A stretch of 64,000 nt of DNA from Pseudomonas taiwanensis (GTDB lineage Bacteria; Pseudomonadota; Gammaproteobacteria; Pseudomonadales; Pseudomonadaceae): NCBI RefSeq assembly GCF_013393345.1, contig NZ_QJRF01000039.1, positions 124,001 through 188,000 on the forward strand, given 5' to 3'. Positions 37,269 through 44,917 of the stretch are shown piece after piece; the first letter of the stretch is position 1; each line of letters begins with the position of its first letter. The notes under the pieces are model-generated. The model was given only the letters and a program-made list of their open reading frames with translations. It made no database searches and was not told where the DNA came from. The translations under genes and the position numbers were made by a program.

Positions 37269-38984
37269 TCAGTCCCCGAGGCTCTTCACCGAGACGCAGC
37301 ACATTTCTCCGGATGCCTTCGCCAAACCCTTGAGGCTGTCCGGCAGATAGTCGCAGCGGGACAGCACGCCAGCACTGTTCATCTTCCTCAGGAACTGGCG
37401 CGTATCGCCCACAGTGTTCCCGTACGCCAACTCGAAAACGTACAACGCATTCATCGGAGCGCGGCTTCCCGCCAGGTAGAAATAGCCCACCCCATCGACA
37501 ACTGCATGGGGCGAGTCAGCCTTGCCCAACTCGCAACTGCTCGCCAGTTGGTCGAGTTCAAGCTGCGCCTTGTCGTAGAGATGCAAGGGCGTGGACAGTA
37601 ACTGGCTCGGAACCGTATAGAAGCTGCCCTGATTGGCAATCCACAGCGCAGGGAGTTGATAGCTGGCCAGTTGGATGGCACTGACCAGAAACACGCCCAT
37701 GCAACCCGCCGCAATAGCTGACAAGGCCCGTTGATTTCGCGCTAGCCATTCCTGGTGAACTGAATCGCCCAGAAGCATCCCGATCAGCAGAACCAGGCAA
37801 GGAACCATCAAGCCGGGCGTATAGAAATGCCAGCTGGCAGGATTGTAAATCGCGGCATGACCCAGCAATCCGGCGAGCATCATGGCAATCAGCACATGCG
37901 TAAGACGCAGCCGGAGCCTCACCAGCGCTCGCATGACCACCCAGGATGCAGTCACCGGAACCGAAATCAGCAGAATGATGTACAACTGGCGGATGCCACT
38001 GCCGACAGCCAGGAATCTGGCCAGCCCCCCGTCGAACAGCAACGGTTTGGCAAGCCAGAACGATTGGGGATCCGCGCTGAGTGGCACTCGTTCGGGCACG
38101 AGAGCGAGTGCGGCGAGCAGGTTATACAAGAGCCTGGCGGAAAAGTCCGCGATATCCGAGGCGCCGCGAAGGTCGATGACATTGCCCGACAGCACCGCTT
38201 GAAGGCTTGGCACATTGTCGCAGGACGTCGCGGCGAAGGTTGCTGGAACTATCTGGACCAGCATTGCCAGGGGCACTCCAACCGCGAATGTCCGCAGCCC
38301 CCAATGTGCATACCTCAACGAAGCCCAGATGGACACCACCGCGAACGGCGCGAAGAACAGCGACTTGGGGTGGATGTACAACATGGCGGAAAACAGCGTT
38401 ACCAGCCCGCTCGACTTGACGAGCCCCAAGCCGACCGACTCTCCCGGCTTGCTGAAGTACAACGGCACGAGGGTGAAAATGATCAAGCACAGCGCCTGAA
38501 ACTGCTCTCCGCGAGTCAGGATCATGATCATCGGCAGGCTGCCGATTGCACTGAGGCACAGAAGTATCAAGCGCACCGAGTTCCTGGCGCTCGCGCCCTG
38601 CGCCAACCTGCCTCCCCACCACCAGAGCATCGCCAGACACAGCACGGCAACGAGAACGCCTACCAGGCGGAGGCCGAATGCGGTTTCCACTCCGTAGATC
38701 AGGGAATACAGCACTGCACCCGGCACCAGGCTGGCTTGCAACCCGGCCGTAATCGCTTGTCGGCATTGCGGATAGAGGTAGAGCACTTGCCAGTCATCGG
38801 CCAAGAACCGCGCCCGGCTCATATGAACGGCGATTTCATCCGAATACAGCGGTACCAATAGCCCGACGGCAAGCGAGAGGAACACCAGCACCTGAGTCAC
38901 GCCGCCCAAGGCCATCCATACGCCACCTATCGACGCATCAGCCTTCAGGAAATCGAATCTGGCTATCTGGGCCACCCGCTTCAT
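37269..38984 (-). CDS. Polytopic GT-C-like membrane glycosyltransferase
   Basis: The 571-residue protein has about ten to twelve helices. An early extracytoplasmic loop holds an acidic pair (LVPLYSDEIAVHMSRARFL), which is the GT-C active-site pattern. A C-terminal periplasmic region with Cys residues (SSCELG, SRCDYL, EMCCVSV) follows. GT-C enzymes use polyprenyl-phosphate sugars and act in the periplasm. This would be the serotype-type transferase of a gtr-like trio with the GtrB-like and GtrA genes. No closer family recognised. It overlaps the wecE stop by 4 bp. Confidence 0.7.
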   Translation of the reverse strand: MKRVAQIARFDFLKADASIGGVWMALGGVTQVLVFLSLAVGLLVPLYSDEIAVHMSRARFLADDWQVLYLYPQCRQAITAGLQASLVPGAVLYSLIYGVETAFGLRLVGVLVAVLCLAMLWWWGGRLAQGASARNSVRLILLCLSAIGSLPMIMILTRGEQFQALCLIIFTLVPLYFSKPGESVGLGLVKSSGLVTLFSAMLYIHPKSLFFAPFAVVSIWASLRYAHWGLRTFAVGVPLAMLVQIVPATFAATSCDNVPSLQAVLSGNVIDLRGASDIADFSARLLYNLLAALALVPERVPLSADPQSFWLAKPLLFDGGLARFLAVGSGIRQLYIILLISVPVTASWVVMRALVRLRLRLTHVLIAMMLAGLLGHAAIYNPASWHFYTPGLMVPCLVLLIGMLLGDSVHQEWLARNQRALSAIAAGCMGVFLVSAIQLASYQLPALWIANQGSFYTVPSQLLSTPLHLYDKAQLELDQLASSCELGKADSPHAVVDGVGYFYLAGSRAPMNALYVFELAYGNTVGDTRQFLRKMNSAGVLSRCDYLPDSLKGLAKASGEMCCVSVKSLGD

Positions 38985-40120
38985 TGCGGTCTGCCAAAGT
39001 AGTTGAAGACCTCCTCGATCACCCGGCTCGTGGACTCCTCAGGCATTCCCGTCCACATCGGCAGTCTCAGCAAGACACTCGATACATGGTCCGTAACCGA
39101 CATTTCGCCCACCGCGCGGGCAAACCGTTTGCCCGCGGGGGCGGAGTGCAGCGGGATGTAATGGAAAACGGCCTTGATGTCCTGCTCATTCAGATACGCC
39201 ATCAGGTCGTTCCGCACGTCGTTGCTCTCCAGCAGGATGTAGTACATGTGCGCATTGTGCTCACAGACCTCGGGAACGATCGGACGTCGCAGGAGCCCCT
39301 GCGCCTCAAGCGGCTGCAGTGCCTCATGGTATCTACCCCAGGTTTGCAATCTGGATGCCTGGAGCGCGCCCGCCTCTTCGAGCTGGGCCCAGAGAAACGC
39401 AGCGGTGAGCTCACCCGGGAGGTAAGAGGAGCCCAGGTCCTGCCAGGTGTATTTGTCCACCTGCCCACGGAAGAACTTGCTTCGGTCCGTGCCTTTCTCC
39501 CAGAGAATTTCTGCCCGCTCGGCATAGGTCGGACGATTGACCAGCAAGCATCCACCTTCGCCAGAAGTGAGGTTCTTGGTTTCGTGGAAGCTGAATGCCG
39601 CAAGATGCCCGATCGCTCCAAGCGGCTGTCCCTTGTACTTGGCGAGAATCCCCTGCGCTGCATCTTCAATCACCATCAGGCCGTGCTTTTCGGCAATCGC
39701 CATGATGCGATCCATTTCGCAGCCCACGCCTGCATAGTGGACAGGCACTATCGCTCGGGTCCTGGGCGTGATGGCGCTTTCGATGAGACTTTCATCGAGG
39801 TTCAGGGTGTCGGGCCTGATGTCCACGAAGACCGGCTTGGCACCTCGAAGTACGAATGCATTGGCCGTGGAAACGAAGGTATAGGAGGGCATGATGACTT
39901 CATCGCCCGGCTGCAGGTCGGCGAGCAGGCCAGCCATCTCGATCGCCGCCGTACAGGAATGCGTCAGCAGTACCTTGCCACTCCCAGTGGAGCGCTCCAG
40001 CCAGTCCTGACATTTCTTGGTGAAGGCGCCGTTGCCCGCGAGGGACATCATCTGATGCGCCTGCGCAATGTTCCAAAGCTCCTTGCCCGTCATGTAAGGA
40101 CGGTTGAACGGCACCTTCAT
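38981..40120 (-). CDS. wecE: dTDP-4-amino-4,6-dideoxygalactose transaminase
   Basis: The 379-residue DegT/AHBA-family aminotransferase matches WecE (RffA) closely throughout. Matching blocks are GDEVIMPSYTFVSTANAFVLRGAK, read as PSYTFVSTANAFVLRG, then VPVHYAGVGCEMD and IEDAAQG. The PLP lysine is K182 in SFHETKN, and FFRGQVDKYTWQDLGSSYL follows. It makes dTDP-Fuc4N from the 4-keto sugar. The ATG at 40120 gives the family length; the longer frame adds a non-homologous 64 residues. The gene is tightly linked to the GT-C-like gene. No rmlA/rmlB lies in the window, so the keto-sugar must come from elsewhere. Confidence 0.93.
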   Translation of the reverse strand: MKVPFNRPYMTGKELWNIAQAHQMMSLAGNGAFTKKCQDWLERSTGSGKVLLTHSCTAAIEMAGLLADLQPGDEVIMPSYTFVSTANAFVLRGAKPVFVDIRPDTLNLDESLIESAITPRTRAIVPVHYAGVGCEMDRIMAIAEKHGLMVIEDAAQGILAKYKGQPLGAIGHLAAFSFHETKNLTSGEGGCLLVNRPTYAERAEILWEKGTDRSKFFRGQVDKYTWQDLGSSYLPGELTAAFLWAQLEEAGALQASRLQTWGRYHEALQPLEAQGLLRRPIVPEVCEHNAHMYYILLESNDVRNDLMAYLNEQDIKAVFHYIPLHSAPAGKRFARAVGEMSVTDHVSSVLLRLPMWTGMPEESTSRVIEEVFNYFGRPQ

Positions 40121-40455
40121 GGTTAACCCCACGAATTTGAATGGATGTTTGGCGACTGGTCGCAGAAGGTCTAGCAATCGAGGAGGCAACCACCCCCTCG
40201 TAATCCCTGCGATTGGCCAGAGAACCGGCCTCCGGCCAGTTGGCGGCGAGGATACCGACTGCCACTGACAAGCGAAAGGCAGCAGCGCAGGAGGATCATT
40301 GGAGGGAGGCACGCCAAAGCGACATTCAAGAAAATCCGGGGCCGGATGTGCATTTCATTCCTCTGCCTGGCGCCCAGCCTACCTGATTAGCGGCGGCAGC
40401 TTCGCTCACATCCTCCCGAGATAGTAGAATCGCCGCTTTTTTGCGGTCGATCGCC
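40121..40455. other. 335-bp divergent intergenic region, right edge of the glycan island
   Basis: No supported gene. Reading leftward it must carry the wecE promoter and rightward that of the permease. A TAGAAT box about 30 bp before the permease start is a possible -10 without a convincing -35. I saw no tRNA, integrase or att-like direct repeat at this edge. Confidence 0.6.
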
Positions 40456-41835
40456 ATGACTTCACTGGAAAAGCCCCCCGCCCCCGAGGCTCGCAACGAG
40501 CTGCTCTACGGCCTGGAAGACAAGCCGCGCCCGCTGGCAGCCCTGCTCGCTGCGCTGCAGCACCTGCTGGCCATCATCGTTCCCATCGTCACCCCCGGCC
40601 TGCTGATCTGCCAGGCGCTGGGTGTGTCGGCGCGGGATACCAACCTGATCGTCTCCATGTCCCTCGTGGTATCGGGCATCGCCACCTATGTGCAGTGCAA
40701 GCGCTTCGGGCCGTTCGGCGCCGGGCTGCTGATCGTGCAGGGCACCAGCTTCAACTTCGTGGGCCCGCTGATCGCTGGCGGCGCGTTGATGGTCAAGCAG
40801 GGCACACCGGTTGAAGCGGTGATGGCCGCCATCTTCGGCGTGGTGATGGCCGGCGCTTTCGTCGAGATGGGCATCTCCCGCGTGCTGCCCTTCGTGAAGC
40901 GACTGATCAATCCGCTGGTGACCGGCATCGTGGTGCTGATGATCGGCCTGACACTGATCAAGGTAGGCCTGATCAGCATGGGTGGCGGCTTCGGCGCCAT
41001 GGCCAACGGCACCTTCGCCAATGGCGAGAACCTGCTGCTGTCCGGCACCGTGCTGGGCGTGATCCTGCTGCTCAATCGCATTCCGCTGGTGTGGATGCGC
41101 AGCTGCGCCATCGTCATCGCGCTGCTGGCGGGCTATGCGCTTGCCGCCTGGCTCGGCCGTCTCGACTTCAGCGGCCTGCACGACGCGCCGCTGGTGCAGG
41201 TGCCGGTACCGCTGCACTTCGGCCTGGGCTTCTCCTGGTCGCTGTTCGTGCCAATGCTGGTGATCTACCTGGTCACTTCGCTCGAAGCCATCGGCGACGT
41301 CACCGCCACCAGCAAGGTTTCGCGCCAGCCGGTGGAAGGCCCGCTGTGGATGCAGCGGATCAAGGGCGGCGTACTCGTGAATGGCGCCAACTCCCTGCTG
41401 GCCGGCCTGCTCAACACCTTCCCCAGCTCGGTCTTCGCGCAGAACAACGGCGTAATCCAGCTCACCGGCATCGCCAGCCGCCACATCGGCGTCTGGATCG
41501 CCCTGATGCTGGTACTGCTGGGACTGTTCCCGGCGGTGGCCGGCGTGCTGCAGGCCATTCCAGAACCCGTTCTGGGCGGTGCCGCCATGGTGATGTTCGG
41601 CGCAGTGGCCGCTTCCGGCATCAACATCCTCGCCGGCACCACGCTGGATCGCCGCGCCCTGCTGATCATCGCCGTGTCCCTGGCCTTGGGTCTCGGCGTA
41701 TCGCAGGTGCCGGAGTTCCTCGCCCATATGCCGGCAGCCCTGCGCAACATCCTCGAATCCGGCGTCGCCACCGGCGGCCTCTGCGCCCTGCTGCTCAATT
41801 GGTTCCTGCCGGAAAGCCCGGCGCAGTCGCACTAA
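40456..41835 (+). CDS. NCS2-family purine (xanthine/uracil-type) permease
   Basis: The 459-residue protein has about 14 helices. NCS2 signatures include QGTSFNFVGP, LVTSLEAIGDVTATSKVSR and the substrate motif FAQNNGVIQLTGIASR. That last motif closely resembles E. coli XanQ/XanP and favours xanthine over uracil. The ATG at 40456 was chosen over a TTG 15 bp upstream because of cleaner context. It lies where the backbone resumes after the island. A strong hairpin follows 10 bp after the stop. Confidence 0.9.
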   Translation: MTSLEKPPAPEARNELLYGLEDKPRPLAALLAALQHLLAIIVPIVTPGLLICQALGVSARDTNLIVSMSLVVSGIATYVQCKRFGPFGAGLLIVQGTSFNFVGPLIAGGALMVKQGTPVEAVMAAIFGVVMAGAFVEMGISRVLPFVKRLINPLVTGIVVLMIGLTLIKVGLISMGGGFGAMANGTFANGENLLLSGTVLGVILLLNRIPLVWMRSCAIVIALLAGYALAAWLGRLDFSGLHDAPLVQVPVPLHFGLGFSWSLFVPMLVIYLVTSLEAIGDVTATSKVSRQPVEGPLWMQRIKGGVLVNGANSLLAGLLNTFPSSVFAQNNGVIQLTGIASRHIGVWIALMLVLLGLFPAVAGVLQAIPEPVLGGAAMVMFGAVAASGINILAGTTLDRRALLIIAVSLALGLGVSQVPEFLAHMPAALRNILESGVATGGLCALLLNWFLPESPAQSH

Positions 41836-41844
41836 GTGGCAGAA

Positions 41845-41870
41845 TGGGTCCCATCACTCGATGGGACCCA
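41845..41870. promoter_or_regulatory. Perfect 11-bp hairpin covering the yfcE ribosome-binding site
   Basis: TGGGTCCCATC and GATGGGACCCA pair perfectly around a 4-base loop. The GGGA that serves as Shine-Dalgarno of the next gene (ATG at 41874) is in the right arm. No T-run follows, so it is not a simple terminator. Confidence 0.6.
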
Positions 41871-41873
41871 GCC

Positions 41874-42341
41874 ATGACCTCCCTCCGAATCGGCCTGATC
41901 TCAGACACCCACGGCCTTCTCCGGCCCCAGGCCCTCGCGACGCTTGAGGGTTGCGACCATATCCTCCATGCCGGCGACATCGGCAAGCCCGAAATCCTCG
42001 ATGCTCTGCGCCAACTGGCGCCGCTGACTGCGGTGCGAGGCAATAACGACGTGGACGCTTGGGCCGACGTTGTACGCGACGTCGAAGAACTGTGGCTGGG
42101 GGAAACGGGTATCTACCTGGTGCACGACCAGGCGGACATCCCCGATGATTTGAAGGAGCGTGGATTCAGCGTTGTGGTCACGGGGCATTCCCATAAACCG
42201 CTGATTACCGAGCGCGCCGGCTTGGTGCACGTGAATCCGGGCAGCGCCGGACCGCGGCGCTTCAAGCTGCCGGTGTCGGTGGGGTTTCTCTTGATTGAGG
42301 GCGGCGAGGTGCGGGCGGAGTTGCGAGAGCTACAGATCTGA
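41874..42341 (+). CDS. YfcE-like metallophosphoesterase
   Basis: The 155-residue protein has the calcineurin-type metal sites GLISDTHG, HAGDIG, VRGNND, HGHSH-like GHSHKP and a late NPGS. This is the compact YfcE/MJ0936 phosphodiesterase family, which acts on model phosphodiesters; the natural substrate is unknown. The ATG at 41874 fits the family start. A much longer in-frame extension overlaps the permease in another frame and is discarded. A REP-like repeat follows. Confidence 0.9.
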   Translation: MTSLRIGLISDTHGLLRPQALATLEGCDHILHAGDIGKPEILDALRQLAPLTAVRGNNDVDAWADVVRDVEELWLGETGIYLVHDQADIPDDLKERGFSVVVTGHSHKPLITERAGLVHVNPGSAGPRRFKLPVSVGFLLIEGGEVRAELRELQI

Positions 42342-42357
42342 CGGACCAGTCGCCACT

Positions 42358-42434
42358 GTAGGTTGGGCAGAGCGTAGCGAAGCCCAACACCTGGTCTGGG
42401 ACGTTGGGCTTCGCGTCGCTCAGCCACAACCTAC
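42358..42434. repeat. Inverted intergenic repeat (GTAGGTTGGGC type)
   Basis: GTAGGTTGGGCAGAGCG... at 42358 and its inverted form ending CCACAACCTAC at 42434 surround a short core, with inner GAAGCCCAAC / GTTGGGCTTC perfectly paired. This GTTGGGC-type palindrome is a frequent dispersed repeat in Pseudomonas intergenic regions. It separates convergent yfcE and folA. Confidence 0.8.
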
Positions 42435-42459
42435 CAATCTGGATTGGTCTGGGATTGCC

Positions 42460-42972
42460 TCAGCGCTTTTCCCAAACCTCGAACGCATAGGCCGGCGTGT
42501 CCGTCGTCGCCTCGTGCTCGATGCTGGAGGCCAGGCGCCAATCCTGCTGCGACACTTCAGGGAAGAACGCATCGCCTTCCGGAGCCAGCTCTACACGGGT
42601 CAGGTAGAGGCGGTCGGCCTGGACGAGGCCCTGGGCGTAAAGCTCGGCACCGCCGATCAGCATCAGCTCTTCGGCCTCTTCCTCGCGCGCCCAGGCGTCA
42701 GCGCGCTCGATGGCGGCTTCCAGGCTGGGGAAGACTTCCGCGCCTTCCAGCACCAACCCTTCCTGGCGACTGACCACCAGATTGAGCCGGCCCGGCAGCG
42801 GACGACCCAGGGAGTCCCAGGTCTTGCGGCCCATGATGATCGGCTTGCCGAGGGTCATGGCCTTGAAATGCTTGAGGTCCGCGGGCAGATGCCAGGGCAG
42901 TTGGTTGTCGCGACCGATCACGCGGTTCTGCGCGAGGGCGGCAATCAGGCAGAGGGGTAGGGTCTTTTTCAT
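42460..42972 (-). CDS. folA: Dihydrofolate reductase
   Basis: FolA reduces dihydrofolate with NADPH and is the trimethoprim target. The 170-residue protein has LIAALAQNRVIGRDNQLPWHLPADL, read as NRVIGRDNQLPWHLPADL, with the catalytic acid in PADLKHFK. GRKTWDSLGRPLPGR and IGGAELYAQ follow. The ATG at 42972 (MKKTLPLCLIAALAQ) gives normal length. A longer frame upstream adds 41 unlike residues. Confidence 0.95.
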   Translation of the reverse strand: MKKTLPLCLIAALAQNRVIGRDNQLPWHLPADLKHFKAMTLGKPIIMGRKTWDSLGRPLPGRLNLVVSRQEGLVLEGAEVFPSLEAAIERADAWAREEEAEELMLIGGAELYAQGLVQADRLYLTRVELAPEGDAFFPEVSQQDWRLASSIEHEATTDTPAYAFEVWEKR

Positions 42973-43280
42973 GGCGGCGAGAATACCGATTGCCGTCGTG
43001 GAGAGAAAGCAATCGGAGGTTTGGGCGTCCCTGGAATCGATTTCCGGCATGGCCTGTGCATACCTGAAATCACCAACTTGGCGGACAGCATCCATTCGTC
43101 GCCAATCATTTTTCTGACCATGTGGTCAACTACGTGTTCTGCGCTTTTAGGAGAATTTGAATGATGTTTGGCTGGAAATAGGCGAAAAAGATCGCCTAAA
43201 AAATTGTATACAAAGCACTAGTCAATGGACCGGATAATTGTCTACAGTTGCCAGCACAATAACAAAACCGAGAGCCCACC
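42973..43280. other. 308-bp divergent gap between folA and the purine permease
   Basis: No supported gene. The right half is AT-rich and contains the palindrome listed at 43204. The left side must hold the folA promoter. A short AAAGATCGCCTAAAAAA stretch is present but I assign no role. Confidence 0.6.
43204..43213. promoter_or_regulatory. TTGTATACAA palindrome, candidate operator of the purine permease
   Basis: A perfect 10-bp palindrome TTGTATACAA lies 68 bp upstream of the permease start in an AT-rich stretch. This type of palindrome is typical of GntR-family operators. GntR control of purine catabolism genes is plausible, but no regulator gene is in the window. Confidence 0.45.
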
Positions 43281-44819
43281 ATGACAGTCCCAACCGCAAG
43301 TCCGTCTCCGGTGCAACGACCGGAAGATGAAAACCTCGGCATTGGAGCCAACCTCGCCTACGGTCTGCAGCATGTGCTGACCATGTATGGCGGAATTGTC
43401 GCGGTACCCCTGATCATCGGCCAGGCCGCCGGGCTTTCGCCCGCGGACATCGGCCTGCTGATCGCAGCCTCACTGTTCGCCGGTGGCTTGGCCACCTTGC
43501 TGCAAACAATCGGTCTTCCCTTCTTCGGCTGTCAGCTTCCGCTGGTGCAAGGCGTGTCCTTTGCCGGCGTGGCAACCATGATCGCCATCATCGGCAGCAA
43601 CGGCGCCGGCGGCATTCCAGCCGTGCTCGGCGCGGTAATCGCCGCCTCACTGATCGGCCTGCTGATCACCCCGATATTCTCGCGGATCACCAAGTTCTTC
43701 CCGCCGCTGGTGACCGGCATCGTGATCACCACCATCGGCCTCACCCTGATGCCCGTTGCGGCACGCTGGGCGATGGGCGGCAACAGCCAGTCGCCGGAGT
43801 TCGGCAGCGTGGCCAACGTCAGCCTCGCCGCGTTCACCCTCGCCACCGTGCTGCTGCTGAGCAAGCTGGGCAGTGCCAGCATCTCGCGGCTGTCGATCCT
43901 CCTGGCGATGATCATCGGCACCGTGACAGCGGTGTTCTTCGGCATGGCGGACTTCTCCAAGGTGCTCGAAGGCCCGCTGGTGGCCCTGCCCACGCCGCTG
44001 CACTTCGGCATGCCGGAATTCCACATTGCGGCGATCCTGTCGATGCTGATCGTGATCATCGTGACCCTGGTGGAAACCTCGGCCGACATCCTCGCCGTCG
44101 GTGAGATCATCGGCACCAAGGTGGACTCCAAGCGCCTCGGCAACGGCCTGCGCGCCGACATGATTTCCAGCTCCCTGGCCCCGCTGTTCGGTTCCTTCAC
44201 CCAGAGCGCCTTCGCCCAGAACGTCGGCCTGGTAGCCGTGACCGGTGTGAAGAGCCGCTACGTGGTCGCCACCGCCGGCCTGATCCTGGTGACCCTCGGC
44301 CTGCTGCCGGTGATGGGTCGCCTGATCGCCGCCGTGCCGACTTCGGTACTGGGTGGCGCAGGCGTGGTGCTGTTCGGAACCGTCGCCGCGTCGGGCATCC
44401 GCACCCTGGCGCAGGTGGACTACCGCAACAACATGAACCTGATCATCGTCGCCACCTCCATCGGCTTCGGCATGATCCCGATCGCGGCGCCGACCTTCTA
44501 CCACCACTTCCCGGCCTGGTTCGAAACCATCTTCCACTCCGGCATCAGCTCGGCCGCCATCATGGCCATCCTGCTGAACCTCATCTTCAACCACCTGAAG
44601 GCCGGCAACTCGGACCAGCAGTCGGTGTTCGTCGCCGCCAGCGAGCGCACCCTGCGCTACCAGGACATCGCCGCCCTGAACGAGGGCGACTATTTCCGCG
44701 ACGGCAAGCTGTACGACTGCGACGGCAACGAAGTGAAAGTGGTGTCCGAACATGACGACCATCACGACGCGCCATCAACACCCCGGGTGAAGGTGGCAGC
44801 CAGTTCCCATAGCCACTGA
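43281..44819 (+). CDS. NCS2-family urate/xanthine permease
   Basis: The 512-residue protein has about 14 helices and NCS2 motifs LQHVLTMYGGIVAVPLIIG, QGVSFAGVATM, LVETSADILAVGEI and the substrate motif FAQNVGLVAVTGVKSR. The NVG rather than NNG variant is of the urate/xanthine (UacT-like) group. A ~75-residue cytosolic C-tail follows the last helix and ends with His/Asp-rich HDDHHD and SHSH. It is monocistronic, ending at a strong terminator. AGCCCACC upstream is a weak ribosome site. Confidence 0.9.
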   Translation: MTVPTASPSPVQRPEDENLGIGANLAYGLQHVLTMYGGIVAVPLIIGQAAGLSPADIGLLIAASLFAGGLATLLQTIGLPFFGCQLPLVQGVSFAGVATMIAIIGSNGAGGIPAVLGAVIAASLIGLLITPIFSRITKFFPPLVTGIVITTIGLTLMPVAARWAMGGNSQSPEFGSVANVSLAAFTLATVLLLSKLGSASISRLSILLAMIIGTVTAVFFGMADFSKVLEGPLVALPTPLHFGMPEFHIAAILSMLIVIIVTLVETSADILAVGEIIGTKVDSKRLGNGLRADMISSSLAPLFGSFTQSAFAQNVGLVAVTGVKSRYVVATAGLILVTLGLLPVMGRLIAAVPTSVLGGAGVVLFGTVAASGIRTLAQVDYRNNMNLIIVATSIGFGMIPIAAPTFYHHFPAWFETIFHSGISSAAIMAILLNLIFNHLKAGNSDQQSVFVAASERTLRYQDIAALNEGDYFRDGKLYDCDGNEVKVVSEHDDHHDAPSTPRVKVAASSHSH

Positions 44820-44824
44820 CAGAT

Positions 44825-44857
44825 GAAGGCCGGCGCCCAGCGCCGGCCTTCTCTTTT
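44825..44857 (+). terminator. Rho-independent terminator of the urate/xanthine permease
   Basis: A perfect 12-bp GC-rich stem GAAGGCCGGCGC / GCGCCGGCCTTC with a 3-base loop is followed by TCTTTT, 5 bp after the stop codon. Confidence 0.92.
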
Positions 44858-44917
44858 GATGATGGGGCCGCTTCCAGCGGTTATTCTCAACGCTCACCCT
44901 TGGCCAAGAAGCCCTTC

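Noticed and set aside
37827-38861. 344-codon plus-strand frame across the GT-C-like gene
   Set aside because: It is antisense to a membrane protein and shows the His/Gln/Arg-rich composition typical of such shadows.
32572-40455. Integrative element with integrase or tRNA attachment site around the glycan island
   Set aside because: No integrase, tRNA gene or flanking direct repeat was seen at either edge, so the mode of acquisition stays unknown.
41091-41873. Long N-terminal extension of the YfcE-like protein
   Set aside because: It overlaps the purine permease in a different frame and has no domain. The family starts at 41874.
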